Positions 35,046 through 44,366 of a DNA stretch of 64,000 nt are shown in pieces. The stretch is from contig NZ_WNKY01000003.1 of NCBI RefSeq assembly GCF_009720825.1, forward strand, positions 62,001 to 126,000, written 5' to 3'. The position numbers and the translations under genes are program-made. Position 1 is the first letter of the stretch. Every line of letters starts with the position of its first letter. Origin of the DNA: Duganella radicis. GTDB lineage: Bacteria > Pseudomonadota > Gammaproteobacteria > Burkholderiales > Burkholderiaceae_D. The notes below the pieces were generated by a model. The model saw only the letters and a program-made list of their open reading frames with translations. It was not told where the DNA came from and did no database searches.

Positions 35046-36901
35046 GTGCGCCCAGCATGGGCGCACTCCTGTGGGTGAAAGTCCCGCCGCGAGCTGACCA
35101 CAGCGAGCGAAGTGAAGCGCAACTGCGGAAGAGTAATCGACCGTGGGAAGGAAGCGTGGATCGTAAATCACGAGCCGAGGGACACGAACCGCATAGAAGG
35201 CGCTACCGAGCAGGGCGAGCAGGCAAAGAACTGCAAAGCTCTTGTGGTCAAGGCGAAGTGGCGTAGATGCGGCGGTTGTGTGATGAAGGAGTGTGGCCTT
35301 ACCTGGGGACACCCTGCCTCACGTCTGAAAGGACGGTGGCGCTGCCGTAGCAGGGTCTCAGCAGAGGTCATAGTAGTGGGTGGTAGCGCCGGGAAGGCTC
35401 GACCCCGCCGACGAAGGACCGAACGAGTAGGAGTGTTATCCGGTATGTCGATGCAACAGGCAATGCGTCAGATGCCCGCGCAAGCGGGGCGGGAGGCCGT
35501 AGGTCAGGGTGAGGCCTTGGCTGCCACTTCCAGCGACGAAGCTTGGTGCCCGCGACATGTGTCAGGAGACACAGGATCAATGCTGCTGCGTGCAGCGTTG
35601 AGAAGGGAAAACCTGCAACAAGCGTTCAAACGTGTGCGCGCCAACAAGGGTGCGGCCGGGGTAGATGGTCGGGACATCGACGAGACCTCGCGTCATCTGG
35701 CCGTGGCTTGGCCGGGAATACGTGAACAATTATTGGCAGGAACGTACCGGCCCAGCCCGGTACGCAGGGTGACGATTCCCAAGCCGGACGGCGGCGAGCG
35801 AGAGCTTGGCATCCCGACGGTGACGGATCGGCTGATCCAGCAGGCGCTACTTCAAGTGCTGCAACCGATACTGGACCCGACTTTCAGTGACCACAGCTAC
35901 GGCTTCCGTCCGGGCCGGCGAGCGCAGGACGCGGTACTTGCCGCCAGAGCGTACGTCCAGTCGGGATGCAGGGTCGTGGTGGACGTGGACTTGTCGAAGT
36001 TCTTCGACCGGGTCAACCATGACATCCTGATCGACCGTCTGCGGCAGCGCATCGACGATGTCGGAGTAATCCGGCTGGTCCGGGCTTATCTGAGCAGTGG
36101 CATCATGGACCATGGCGTGGTGCAGTCGCGACAGGCGGGCACGCCGCAAGGCGGTCCGCTGTCGCCGCTGCTTGCCAACGTCCTGCTCGATGAAGTGGAC
36201 AAGGAACTGGAACGACGCGGCCATTGCTTTACACGCTATGCCGATGACGCGAACGTCTACGTTCGCAGCAAACGTGCTGGCGAGCGGGTGATGGCATTGC
36301 TGCGCCGTCTTTATGCCAAGTTGCACCTCGTGGTCAACGAAAGCAAGAGCGCGGTCGGCAGTGCCTTTGGACGCAAGTTCCTCGGCTACAGCCTTTGGGG
36401 GGAACGTGGGAAGGTGGTGAAACTGAAGGTGGCGGACAAGCCGCTGGCGGCATTCAAGCAGCGAATCCGTGAACTGACACGGCGTTCTGGCGGCAGTAGC
36501 ATGCCTCAGATCGTTGAAAAGCTGCGCACCTACATGCTTGGCTGGAAAGGGTATTTCAATCTCGCTCAAACTCCGGGCATCTGGAGGGGACTCGATGAAT
36601 GGCTGCGCCACAGGCTACGGGCAATTCAGCTTAAGCGCTGGAAGCGTGGGAAGACCATGCACCGGGAACTCACCCAGCTCGGGGCCGCGCCCTCGGTTGC
36701 GCGGCAGGTGGCGGCTAACAACCGCCGCTGGTGGCGCAACTCTGATCGCTTGCTGAAAACGGTCCTCACGATCGCATACTTTGACCGACTTGGCGTACCA
36801 CGCCTGTCCTGACCTCAACTACTTGAACCGCCCGGTGCGGACCCGCATGCCGGGTGGTGTGGGAGGGGACCGGCCAGTTATACTGGCTGCCCTATCCCGA
36901 T
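35046..36901 (+). mobile_element. Group II intron with intact maturase
   Basis: The 5' end reads GTGCGCCCAGCATGGGCGCA, a typical bacterial group II intron boundary. The 3' part contains a domain V-like hairpin near 36824-36865 (arms ACCGCCCGG and CCGGGTGGT) and ends CCCTATCCCGAT. An intron-encoded protein lies in domain IV. It is inserted directly behind a rho-independent terminator, a target preference known for some bacterial introns. The exact 3' boundary is inferred from the usual ending. Confidence 0.88.
35445..36812 (+). CDS. Group II intron reverse transcriptase/maturase
   Basis: The protein has 455 residues. Reverse-transcriptase blocks are in order: KGAAGVDGRDIDE, RRVTIPKPDGGERELGIPTV, HSYGFRPGRRAQDAV, VDVDLSKFFDRVNHD, GTPQGGPLSPLLANVLLDEV and the catalytic FTRYADDANVYV. 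A maturase (group II intron-specific) domain follows (LKVADKPLAAFKQRIRELT, YMLGWKGYFN). There is no evident HNH endonuclease at the C-terminus, so mobility would be target-primed without second-strand cleavage. I chose the ATG at 35445; a longer upstream reading would use the structured 5' part of the intron. Confidence 0.92.
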   Translation: MSMQQAMRQMPAQAGREAVGQGEALAATSSDEAWCPRHVSGDTGSMLLRAALRRENLQQAFKRVRANKGAAGVDGRDIDETSRHLAVAWPGIREQLLAGTYRPSPVRRVTIPKPDGGERELGIPTVTDRLIQQALLQVLQPILDPTFSDHSYGFRPGRRAQDAVLAARAYVQSGCRVVVDVDLSKFFDRVNHDILIDRLRQRIDDVGVIRLVRAYLSSGIMDHGVVQSRQAGTPQGGPLSPLLANVLLDEVDKELERRGHCFTRYADDANVYVRSKRAGERVMALLRRLYAKLHLVVNESKSAVGSAFGRKFLGYSLWGERGKVVKLKVADKPLAAFKQRIRELTRRSGGSSMPQIVEKLRTYMLGWKGYFNLAQTPGIWRGLDEWLRHRLRAIQLKRWKRGKTMHRELTQLGAAPSVARQVAANNRRWWRNSDRLLKTVLTIAYFDRLGVPRLS

Positions 36902-36918
36902 ATACGCCCGCCGAGGAC

Positions 36919-37790
36919 TTACGGCGTGTTGAGCGGCGCCGGCAGGCGGATCAGGATGAACTCGTTATTGTCCGGTTTTTTCGGATTACGCGAGGTCGAG
37001 CCGCCAGGGTAGTTGTTGTCGTTGGTGAGCATCAGCGTGCGGCTGTCGACGATGCGCACCGATTCCACGCACTCCATCGGGAAGGTAAACACGCCATTGA
37101 TGGTGGCGGCGCCGCCGAGTTGTTTGGGATCGGCGATATTCATCAGATCGACCAGCGACTCCTTGACCAGGTAGCCGCTGGCGTCCACCTTGTTCAAATC
37201 GATCTTGTACACGCGCTTGCCCCTGGCGGCCACGTCGAACACGTTCATGATACGGCGCTGGCTATCGGTGTCGGTGCTCAGCTCGCGTTCGAACAGCGTG
37301 TAGATGCGGGTGCGCGAAGTGTTGATGGTCATGCTTTCCAGCCAGCGGGAGCTGGGCAGGTTGGCCGTGCCTGCCACCAGATACGGGGTTGTTCGATGTC
37401 TGCACCAGCCGGTTGCCGCCCAGCGCCAGTGTGTTCGGCACCGGGATTTCCCTGGTCAGCACCTTGCCGGTGCGGTCGGTCTTGATGAGGAATGGGCCGA
37501 ACTCGTCGCCAAACCAGAAATTGCCGTCGGCATCGATCAGCATCGACTCGGGATCGATGTCGCCGCCGGTCAGCAGGCGATTGTTTTTGATCAGCGGGTC
37601 GACCGCGATGGTCTGGCCGCCGGCGGTGCTGGTGCCCGGGTAGTTGCCGCCATCGGCGACCAGCGTGTAGCCTGCGGCGCGGCGGCAAACGCGGAAAAGC
37701 CCTGGACCGGCTGCTTGCCGGCAAACGGCAAGTCATAGCCGTAGGTGCTGGTGGCGGTGGTGTAATCCCCGCCGCTGATGAATTGGCCCG
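36919..37790 (-). pseudogene. Phytase-like esterase gene remnant with two frameshifts
   Basis: Three consecutive reading frames on the minus strand together give one protein of the esterase-like phytase family. The parts are YGYDLPFAGKQPVQGFSAF, then TLVADGGNYPG and ESMLIDADGNFWFGDEFGPF, then SSRWLESMTINTSRTRIYTL and NEFILIRLPAPLNTP at a natural end. Frame changes occur near 37680 and in a C-run near 37384. The signal peptide and first part are absent: the upstream end runs straight into the GH78 gene. Family relatives are secreted beta-propeller phosphoesterases. It is non-functional as read. Confidence 0.75.
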
Positions 37791-39981
37791 AGGTGGGGCC
37801 GGCCACAAAGGTGTCGGAAGAGGGGAGCGACGCCGCCGGTTCCACCGGTGCCGAATAGTCGACAATATACGTTCCCGCATCGGGCATGGGCAACTCGTAT
37901 TGGCCAGCCCGCGTCTCGCGTATCTCGCCGGCGGTGCTGCGCGGTTTGGTCGTGCTGTCAAGGCGCAGCACTCCCTGGCCACCGGGGCTGACAACTTGTA
38001 TTCGTTTGGGCGTGACGGCGATGGCGACATCGCCGTACGGTGTCGGCACTTTTCCCTCGATCCAGGCCAGGCCGCCGAGATGGGGCTCGACGCTGTACCG
38101 CTTATAACCAGGCGCGGTCGGCGCGACACCGAGATAGTACCGGCCCAGCAAATACACCGGGCTGGCGCCCCATGCGTGACACAGGCTCATGCCGAACCGC
38201 TTGCCGTACATCGCATAGCGTTCGACACCTTTTTGGTTCGGGTCGTATTGCTCCCAGAAGCAGGTTGCGCCTTCGCGCAGCATGCCTCCCCAGTAATCCT
38301 TCATTTGGCGGGTGACATACGCGTGCTGGCCGTTTTCCGCCAGCGCCGCCAGTTCGTAGAAGCGCATGTAGGGCGTGGTGATCTTTGTGACCTTGTCGTT
38401 GAGCAGAACATGCCGCATCACCATCTGCGCCTGGTCCGGCTCCAGATAACCGAGCAGCAACGCGAACATATTCGGATGCCGTGTCACCAAGGTGTTGAGC
38501 TTGCCGTTCTCGCGGCTGTGGACGAGGGCCTGCCGCTGCGGGTCCCAGAAGGTGTGCATGATTTTGGCTTTGAGCTCGGCAGACAAGGCGCGGTAATCGG
38601 CCGCTCTGGTGTCGTCTCCCGCGATTGCCGCCGCTTCCGCCATCGCCTGCAAGCTGCGCGCGAACAGCAGCTGGATGACGCTCAGCTCACCATCTTTCGG
38701 CATCTCGGCCCAGTCGACAAATACCCAGTCGCCTTGCATGCCTTCCAGCATGCCGTTGGCGTTGCGGCGTTTTAAGACGAAATCCATCAAGGTGACCATG
38801 CGCGGATAGACGCTCTTCACAAACGCGGCATCGCCCGTGTAGCGGTAATAATCGGCGACGCCGATAAACCAGTACAGCGAGTAATCGAGGATGGTGTTGA
38901 TGTGCATGTCGACCGGGTCGGCGCCACGCAAGGCCCAGGTGGTACGCTGCACCGCCTCGCGGTCGAAGAACGTGTAGTAGTTCATCAGGTAGGTCTGGAC
39001 AGCATCCCCCGCCCACACCCAATGGTCACGTTTGACCCCGTCCAGGAAGAATTCCCGGGTGTTGAGTTGCAGCGACCGCAAGGAGACGTCCCATATGCGA
39101 TTCAGCTCGTCATCGGAACTTTTGAAGCTGCCATGCTGGGTGAGCGGCAGATATTCGTACATCAACGCCACATCGTCCACGCGCATGCCTTCGCTCAGCT
39201 GGATGTTGACGTAGCGCAGGGCACGGGAATTTGGCGACAGGAAGTCGCCCTGATGTTGGCTGACGTCGAATTTATCGAGGGTCTCGCAGGCTTCGGGAGA
39301 CATTGCCTCTTCCATCGTCTCGCCGTAATAAAGCGCGACGCCGCCACTGCCACGCAAGTTGCGCAATTTGATAAAGCCTATCGTCTCTTCACCGAAATCG
39401 ACCAGCAGGTCATGCGGCCCGCTTGAGGTCTTCACCGGCCGGATCTCCCGGGTGGGGAGCTTGAAAGCGGAAGGGCGCGTGTCGGGCCGGTCGAAATTCC
39501 AGTGCGCCGCCTGCGTGGCGCCATAGTGCGGCGGCATGGCGTTAGGCCTTGGGCCGACAGACCAGCTTTCGTCCGAATGGATGGTGGCGCCCTCGACGTA
39601 AGTGGACGGCGGTGCCGCTGCATTGAACACTTGGATATTGAGCGTGTGCTTGCCTGCGGGGATGCGAATGCGGTGCTGATCCCCTTGTACCAGTTTGCCA
39701 TCAATGGCGACGGCGTGGATGCCATCCGCCACCACATTGATATCCTCCGCCTGGGCCAGATCGACCTCGCGGGTAAAGTTAAGTTGTGGCTGATGGTTGT
39801 ACAGGCGCCAGAACGGCATGAACAGCGCATCCCGCTCGGAGCGCTTGACCTGCATCTGATTGCCAAGCCAGATTTCGAAGTCGCCCGGAAACCATATCCA
39901 CGTTGGTCCCGACGTTGAAGCGGTTGAAGTGGCGGAGCAAAGCAGGGCGCAAATTGCCAGGGACAAGACATGAGGTCGCAT
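37591..39981 (-). CDS. GH78-like alpha-L-rhamnosidase, 3' end fused to the phytase-like remnant
   Basis: The exported enzyme has a signal peptide (MRPHVLSLAICALLCSATSTA). An N-terminal beta-sandwich is followed by the (alpha/alpha)6 domain with EFFLDGVKRDHWVWAGDAVQ, in which Asp/Glu residues are catalytic in GH78. LDYSLYWFIGVADYYRYTGD and CHAWGASPVYLLGRYYLG come next. The C-terminal beta domain ends near GTYIVDYSAPVEPA (about residue 700). The remaining part reads into phytase-like sequence and ends with out-of-frame residues after FSAFAAAP. So the true GH78 domain is probably complete but carries a junk tail. It would cleave terminal rhamnose from plant glycans or glycosides. It is divergent from the diguanylate cyclase gene. 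Confidence 0.8.
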   Translation of the reverse strand: MRPHVLSLAICALLCSATSTASTSGPTWIWFPGDFEIWLGNQMQVKRSERDALFMPFWRLYNHQPQLNFTREVDLAQAEDINVVADGIHAVAIDGKLVQGDQHRIRIPAGKHTLNIQVFNAAAPPSTYVEGATIHSDESWSVGPRPNAMPPHYGATQAAHWNFDRPDTRPSAFKLPTREIRPVKTSSGPHDLLVDFGEETIGFIKLRNLRGSGGVALYYGETMEEAMSPEACETLDKFDVSQHQGDFLSPNSRALRYVNIQLSEGMRVDDVALMYEYLPLTQHGSFKSSDDELNRIWDVSLRSLQLNTREFFLDGVKRDHWVWAGDAVQTYLMNYYTFFDREAVQRTTWALRGADPVDMHINTILDYSLYWFIGVADYYRYTGDAAFVKSVYPRMVTLMDFVLKRRNANGMLEGMQGDWVFVDWAEMPKDGELSVIQLLFARSLQAMAEAAAIAGDDTRAADYRALSAELKAKIMHTFWDPQRQALVHSRENGKLNTLVTRHPNMFALLLGYLEPDQAQMVMRHVLLNDKVTKITTPYMRFYELAALAENGQHAYVTRQMKDYWGGMLREGATCFWEQYDPNQKGVERYAMYGKRFGMSLCHAWGASPVYLLGRYYLGVAPTAPGYKRYSVEPHLGGLAWIEGKVPTPYGDVAIAVTPKRIQVVSPGGQGVLRLDSTTKPRSTAGEIRETRAGQYELPMPDAGTYIVDYSAPVEPAASLPSSDTFVAGPTSGQFISGGDYTTATSTYGYDLPFAGKQPVQGFSAFAAAPQATRWSPMAATTRAPAPPAARPSRSTR

Positions 39982-40168
39982 AGTGATCGTTCAGCGGACG
40001 AAATCGGGGAGCGGGGCGCGGCGGATACGCCGCCATCGGCCGACTATACAATATAGATGCTTAATAACAACGCCTGGCGACAGCCCATTGTGAAATAATC
40101 ATCGGAATGACTGATGACTGATGCCTGGGGGCAGTGTGTCCGTCATCCTGGCGACAAATAAGGACAAT

Positions 40169-43096
40169 ATGGTAATCGAGGGCATTTGTTCAGATGCTGC
40201 CCATAAATGGTGGGGAGGCCGTTCTGCCGCGTGGTTCCTGCATGTTCAGCTGCTGTTCCTGGCCCTGGCGTTCATATGGCCGGCCTATGGCCAGCAGATT
40301 CCGCCGCGCCAGTTTGGCCAGCACGAAGGGCTCGGCAATATGGGGGTGACTTCCCTGGTCCAGGATGGCGATGGTTATCTTTGGGCCGGCACGGAAAACG
40401 GCCTGTACCGGTATGACGGCGAGCGCTTTCATCGCTTTCGGACCGGCGTGCCCGGCAGCGTGGTGGCGGCCTTGCATGCCGATCAGGCCGGCCAAATCTG
40501 GGTCGGCACCACAGAGGGCCTGTGCCGGATCGTGCGCCACGCCTGTCGACAGGTCCTGACCCGGGAGGGCCGCGCTTTGCCGATGGCGCTGGGGCAGCAT
40601 CTCGCTGTGTTCGGGCCGGACCAAATGGTGGTGGTCAGCGGCGAGCGTTTATGGCGCCTCACGGCGCGCCCGGCGGCCGACACCTGGGAGGCGCGGCCGT
40701 TCTTTGACAATCAGGCCGGGGCGCCGCCGCCGGCAATCGACGCGCTGCTGGCCGGCGGCGCCGGCGAGCTGTGGATGGGGTGTGGTGCGCGGATTTGTCA
40801 TTACCACCATGGCCGTGTCGAGGAATACGGTGTCGCGCACGGCCTGCCGGAGGCGCCGCTGGCGTGGAGCGTCATGCTGCTCGACCAGCGCGGCGAATTG
40901 TGGTGCCGCAGCCGCGGCGGACATCTGCTGTCGCTGCCTGCGGGCGGCGCGCGATTCGTCGAGCGCCGCCCTGCGGCGATCAGGCTGGAGGCGCTGCTGG
41001 ACCCGGTGCTGGCGCAGGATCGCGATGGACGTCTGCTCGTGAGTAATAATTTTGGCCTGACGCGCGGCGGTCCCGGGCGTTGGGAGACGCTCGGCAGCAA
41101 GCAGGGCCTGGCCGCCGACGACGAAATCAGTGCCTTGCTGGTGGACCGGGAAGGGGATTTATGGATCGGCATTGCCGGTCGCGGCCTGCGGCACTGGCAA
41201 GGCTACCGGCGATGGGAAAACTGGACCGAGCGGCAAGGATTGCCAAGCGCGACCGTCTGGTCGTTCCTGCGCGACCGGGACGGCACGCTATTGGTTGGGA
41301 CAGGCCGGGGCCTGGCCGCCATGCCCGCGCATGCCGCCGGCTTCGTCACGCACGCCAGGAGCGCCGCCGTCGGCGACGTCCAGCTTGGCAACCTGGCCAT
41401 GGACCATGCCGGCGGCCTCTGGGCTGGTTCGTTCGCCGGCGCGTTGCAGCGCCGCCGGCCTGGCGGCGCGCGCTTTGAACAGGTGGCGAAATTGCCGAGG
41501 ATACTGGCGCTGCTGGTGGATCGCAGCGGCCAATTGTGGATCTGCTGCGACGGCGGGTTGTACGTCATCGCCGACCCGGAGCATGATCCGCGGCCGCGGC
41601 GGGTTCCGTTGGACGTGGCCGGCACGGGTGGCGGCGTAGTCCGCACCGCGTGCCAGACCGCGCAAGGGGCGCTTTGGTTCCTCGTCAACCGTGAGGTGCT
41701 GAGGCTGTACGACGGCCGCTGGACGACGGTCCGGCATGGCTTGCCGGGGGACGTCAGGCTGAGCTTCATGACCTGCGCGGAACAAACGCTCTGGCTCGCC
41801 GCGCAAGGCGAGGCGGCGGTCTGGCAGGCCCGCGCCGACGCCGACGTGGCGCGTCTGAGTCCGCTGGCGATGGCGATGGGGCCGCTCAAGGGACAACCGC
41901 TCAGCGGCATGCTGATCGACCGGCGCCACTGGCTGTGGCTGGGAACGGACAGCGGCGTCGGCGTCTGGAATGGCAGCGCCTGGCGTTTGCTGAACCAGGA
42001 CAGCGGCCTAGTCTGGAATGACACCAACCAAGGCGCGCTGTACGAGGATCAAGACGGCTCCGTCTGGATCGGTACGGCCAACGGCGCCTCGCATCTGCTG
42101 CATCCGCAATCCCTGTTTGAGCAGCAACCGCTGCGCTTGCTGCTGGACAGGGTCAGCCTGGATGGCGTCACGCTGCCGGCCGCGCGTTTCAGCGTGCCGT
42201 GGACGCCGGGCGCGCTGGAGGTGCGGCTGGCGGCATTGTCTTTTCATAACCACGATGCCCTGCGTTACCACTACCGGCTGGATGGATTGGAGCAGCGCTG
42301 GAACACCACCGAGGTGCCGCAGTTGCGCTATGCGGCTCTGCCGCCAGGCAAATACGAGCTCCAGATGGTGGCGGAGAACGGCGCGACGGGCATGCGCTCC
42401 GCGCTCGTGACCTTGCCGTTCACCTTGGCGCCGCCGTGGTGGCGCACCGTCTGGTTTTACCTGGCCATGGCGGTGCTCGCCCTGGCCTTGCTGGCGCTGG
42501 CCTGGCGATGGCGCCTGAACAAGGCGCTGCGGCGGGCGCTGGAGCTGGAGGTCCTGGTCCGCGAGCGCACGCGCGAGCTGGAAGCCTCGCGCGAGCAGCA
42601 CCGGCTGCGCGCGCTGACCGACAGCCTGACGCAGGCATGGAATCGCGCCGCCATCACCGACCTGATCTCCCGGCAGATCGCGGCGGCGGCTGGCGGCCAG
42701 CCGTTCCTGGTGGTGCTGCTGGACCTGGATCATTTCAAGCGCATCAATGACACCCACGGCCACCTGGCCGGCGATGCCGTGCTGAAGGAATTCGTCGCGC
42801 GGACGCGCCAGAATCTGCGCGACGCCGACGCGCTGGGCCGCTATGGCGGCGAGGAATTCCTGCTGCTGTTGCCCGGGCTCGACGCCGTCACCGGACACAA
42901 GCGCCTGAGCCAGCTTCATCTGGCGGTATGCGCGGCGCCGTTCCCGATCGAGGCGGGCCTGTCGATCGCTGTCACTTGCAGCTTCGGCGTCACCGCCGGG
43001 CGCGCCGGCGCCAGCGCCGAGGAACTGATCGGCCAGGCCGACGTGGCGCTCTACCGCGCCAAGGAGAAGGGCCGCAATCGCATCGAATACAATTAA
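40169..43096 (+). CDS. Reg_prop/Y_Y_Y sensor diguanylate cyclase
   Basis: Membrane-bound sensor of 975 residues. A signal/anchor helix (LLFLALAFIWPAYG) is followed by a long periplasmic region of two-component-regulator propeller repeats (SLVQDGDGYLWAGTENGLYR, LLVDREGDLWIGIAGRGLRH) and a Y_Y_Y domain. A membrane helix near 757-780 leads to a GGDEF domain with active GGEEF (893-897) and an inhibitory RxxD site (RDAD, 884-887) at the standard 5-residue spacing. It should make c-di-GMP in response to a periplasmic, possibly glycan, signal, as HTCS-type propeller sensors do. AAGGA at 40160 supports the ATG at 40169 over the one at 40121, which has no site. Confidence 0.9.
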   Translation: MVIEGICSDAAHKWWGGRSAAWFLHVQLLFLALAFIWPAYGQQIPPRQFGQHEGLGNMGVTSLVQDGDGYLWAGTENGLYRYDGERFHRFRTGVPGSVVAALHADQAGQIWVGTTEGLCRIVRHACRQVLTREGRALPMALGQHLAVFGPDQMVVVSGERLWRLTARPAADTWEARPFFDNQAGAPPPAIDALLAGGAGELWMGCGARICHYHHGRVEEYGVAHGLPEAPLAWSVMLLDQRGELWCRSRGGHLLSLPAGGARFVERRPAAIRLEALLDPVLAQDRDGRLLVSNNFGLTRGGPGRWETLGSKQGLAADDEISALLVDREGDLWIGIAGRGLRHWQGYRRWENWTERQGLPSATVWSFLRDRDGTLLVGTGRGLAAMPAHAAGFVTHARSAAVGDVQLGNLAMDHAGGLWAGSFAGALQRRRPGGARFEQVAKLPRILALLVDRSGQLWICCDGGLYVIADPEHDPRPRRVPLDVAGTGGGVVRTACQTAQGALWFLVNREVLRLYDGRWTTVRHGLPGDVRLSFMTCAEQTLWLAAQGEAAVWQARADADVARLSPLAMAMGPLKGQPLSGMLIDRRHWLWLGTDSGVGVWNGSAWRLLNQDSGLVWNDTNQGALYEDQDGSVWIGTANGASHLLHPQSLFEQQPLRLLLDRVSLDGVTLPAARFSVPWTPGALEVRLAALSFHNHDALRYHYRLDGLEQRWNTTEVPQLRYAALPPGKYELQMVAENGATGMRSALVTLPFTLAPPWWRTVWFYLAMAVLALALLALAWRWRLNKALRRALELEVLVRERTRELEASREQHRLRALTDSLTQAWNRAAITDLISRQIAAAAGGQPFLVVLLDLDHFKRINDTHGHLAGDAVLKEFVARTRQNLRDADALGRYGGEEFLLLLPGLDAVTGHKRLSQLHLAVCAAPFPIEAGLSIAVTCSFGVTAGRAGASAEELIGQADVALYRAKEKGRNRIEYN

Positions 43097-43121
43097 TCAC
43101 ACGCCCTGCGCCCACCGACCG

Positions 43122-43876
43122 TAAGGCGTCGAAATCGAATGGACGGTCGAGCTGGCCAACCACAAGGCGGCCTGGTACAACTTCGAGCTGGCGCTGGACA
43201 TCCCCGAGGCGGCGACGGCGACACCGTCCACGCGCCGCAATGCCAAGGTGCCGCTGCCCGAGCGCAAGAGTTTATCCATCACGCCGGGCCCCCGCAGCAT
43301 CCGCGTGCCGGATGGCTCCGGCGAGCGCTACCGGTTCGACGGTGGCGGCTTCATGGGCATCGAGGTGCCGCTGGGCGAGTTGCGCACCGATGCGCGCGGC
43401 CGCCTGTGGGTGTTTGGCGGCCATGGCAAGTCGGCGTCGTTCGACGGCGGCGCGCCCACCACGTTTGCCAACAACGATGGATGGTATGACGACACCAGCG
43501 ATGGCCCGGTGACCGCGCGCGTGCGGCGGGTTTCGGCTATGGCATGCCGCAGCATTTCCTGGCGCCGGAGTATCTGCGCAAGCTGTCGCAGGAGGGCGAC
43601 ACGTACGCGCAACTGCGACGGACGGTCGCTAACGCCTTCCGCAATCCGCAGTACCAGGATGCCGGCTACGAGCAGCAATTGCTGGCCATGGTGAATCATT
43701 TTGACCGGCAAGGCATTGTCGAGGTGCGCAAGGGGATTCCGAACGACCCGGAGCTGCCGCCGCTGATGCAGGTTGAGGATCGCGGTGGCCAGCCCTTGTC
43801 CGAGGCCGAGCGCAAGGCCACCGACAGCCGCATGCGTCAGGTGGCGCGCCGTGGCACGCCGAAGCCCGCAGAGTGA
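43122..43876 (+). pseudogene. LodA-like quinoprotein oxidase relic
   Basis: The first frame starts abruptly with EIEWTVELANHKAAWYNFEL and continues through ITPGPRSIRVPD, LGELRTDARGRLWVFGGHGK and NNDGWYDDTSDGPVTA, a run typical of LodA/GoxA-type cysteine-tryptophylquinone oxidases. Near 43530 the frame changes and goes directly to MPQHFLAPEYLRKLSQEGDT and a C-terminal-like part ending at 43876. The N-terminus and a large middle part, including the quinone-forming residues, are missing. Intact LodA proteins are around 650-750 residues. It is a deletion relic. Confidence 0.7.
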
Positions 43877-43914
43877 GCTCCGGCCGGTCCGACCACCCGC
43901 TCCAGGAGTAGGAT

Positions 43915-44366
43915 GTGATCATCGTGGGCGCCGGGCCGGCCGGCTCGGCGTTGGCCCGGCGCCTGCGGCCCGGATGCCGGGTGCTGCTGTTGGAGCGGCC
44001 GCAAGCGGAAGCGGCCGGGGGGGCAACGCATAGGCGAGTCCTTGCCGGGCGCGGCGCGCGTGCGTTGCGGCGCTTGGGGATGTACGATCGTTTTCTTGCG
44101 CAAGGACATGTGGAGCGCGGGGCGCTGGTGTCGCAGTGGGACTTGGACACGCCAACCTGGTTCGATCCCGTTCGCGATCCCCATGAGACGGATGGCACCT
44201 GGATCGCGCGCGTTTCGATGCAGGCCTGAAGGCGGCCGCGATTGAGGCGGGGGCTTCCCAGTATCACCAGCGTCTTGGCGAGACCTACGCGGCGGTGAGC
44301 CGCTATTCCCATGAGGGGTTCTGGCGACGGCGTACCGCCAGCCGCGCCGATCAGGTTGGCGTTTGA
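43915..44366 (+). pseudogene. LodB-like flavoprotein relic
   Basis: Starts IIVGAGPAGSALARRLRPGC with a valid FAD motif. The IGESLPGAAR motif is readable only in another frame (near 44030-44060). ALRRLGMYDRFLAQGHVERG resumes in the first frame, and RFDAGLKAAAIEAGAS in a third frame leads directly to YAAVSRYSHEGFWRRRTA at the end. So there are at least two frameshifts and a large internal deletion. LodB-type flavoproteins install the quinone cofactor in LodA, and the order lodA-lodB is the usual one. Confidence 0.65.

Noticed and set aside
43139..43489. A 116-residue open frame starting at the ATG within the LodA-like relic
   Set aside because: It is out of frame with the LodA-like segments and shows no family likeness; the relic reading explains the DNA better.
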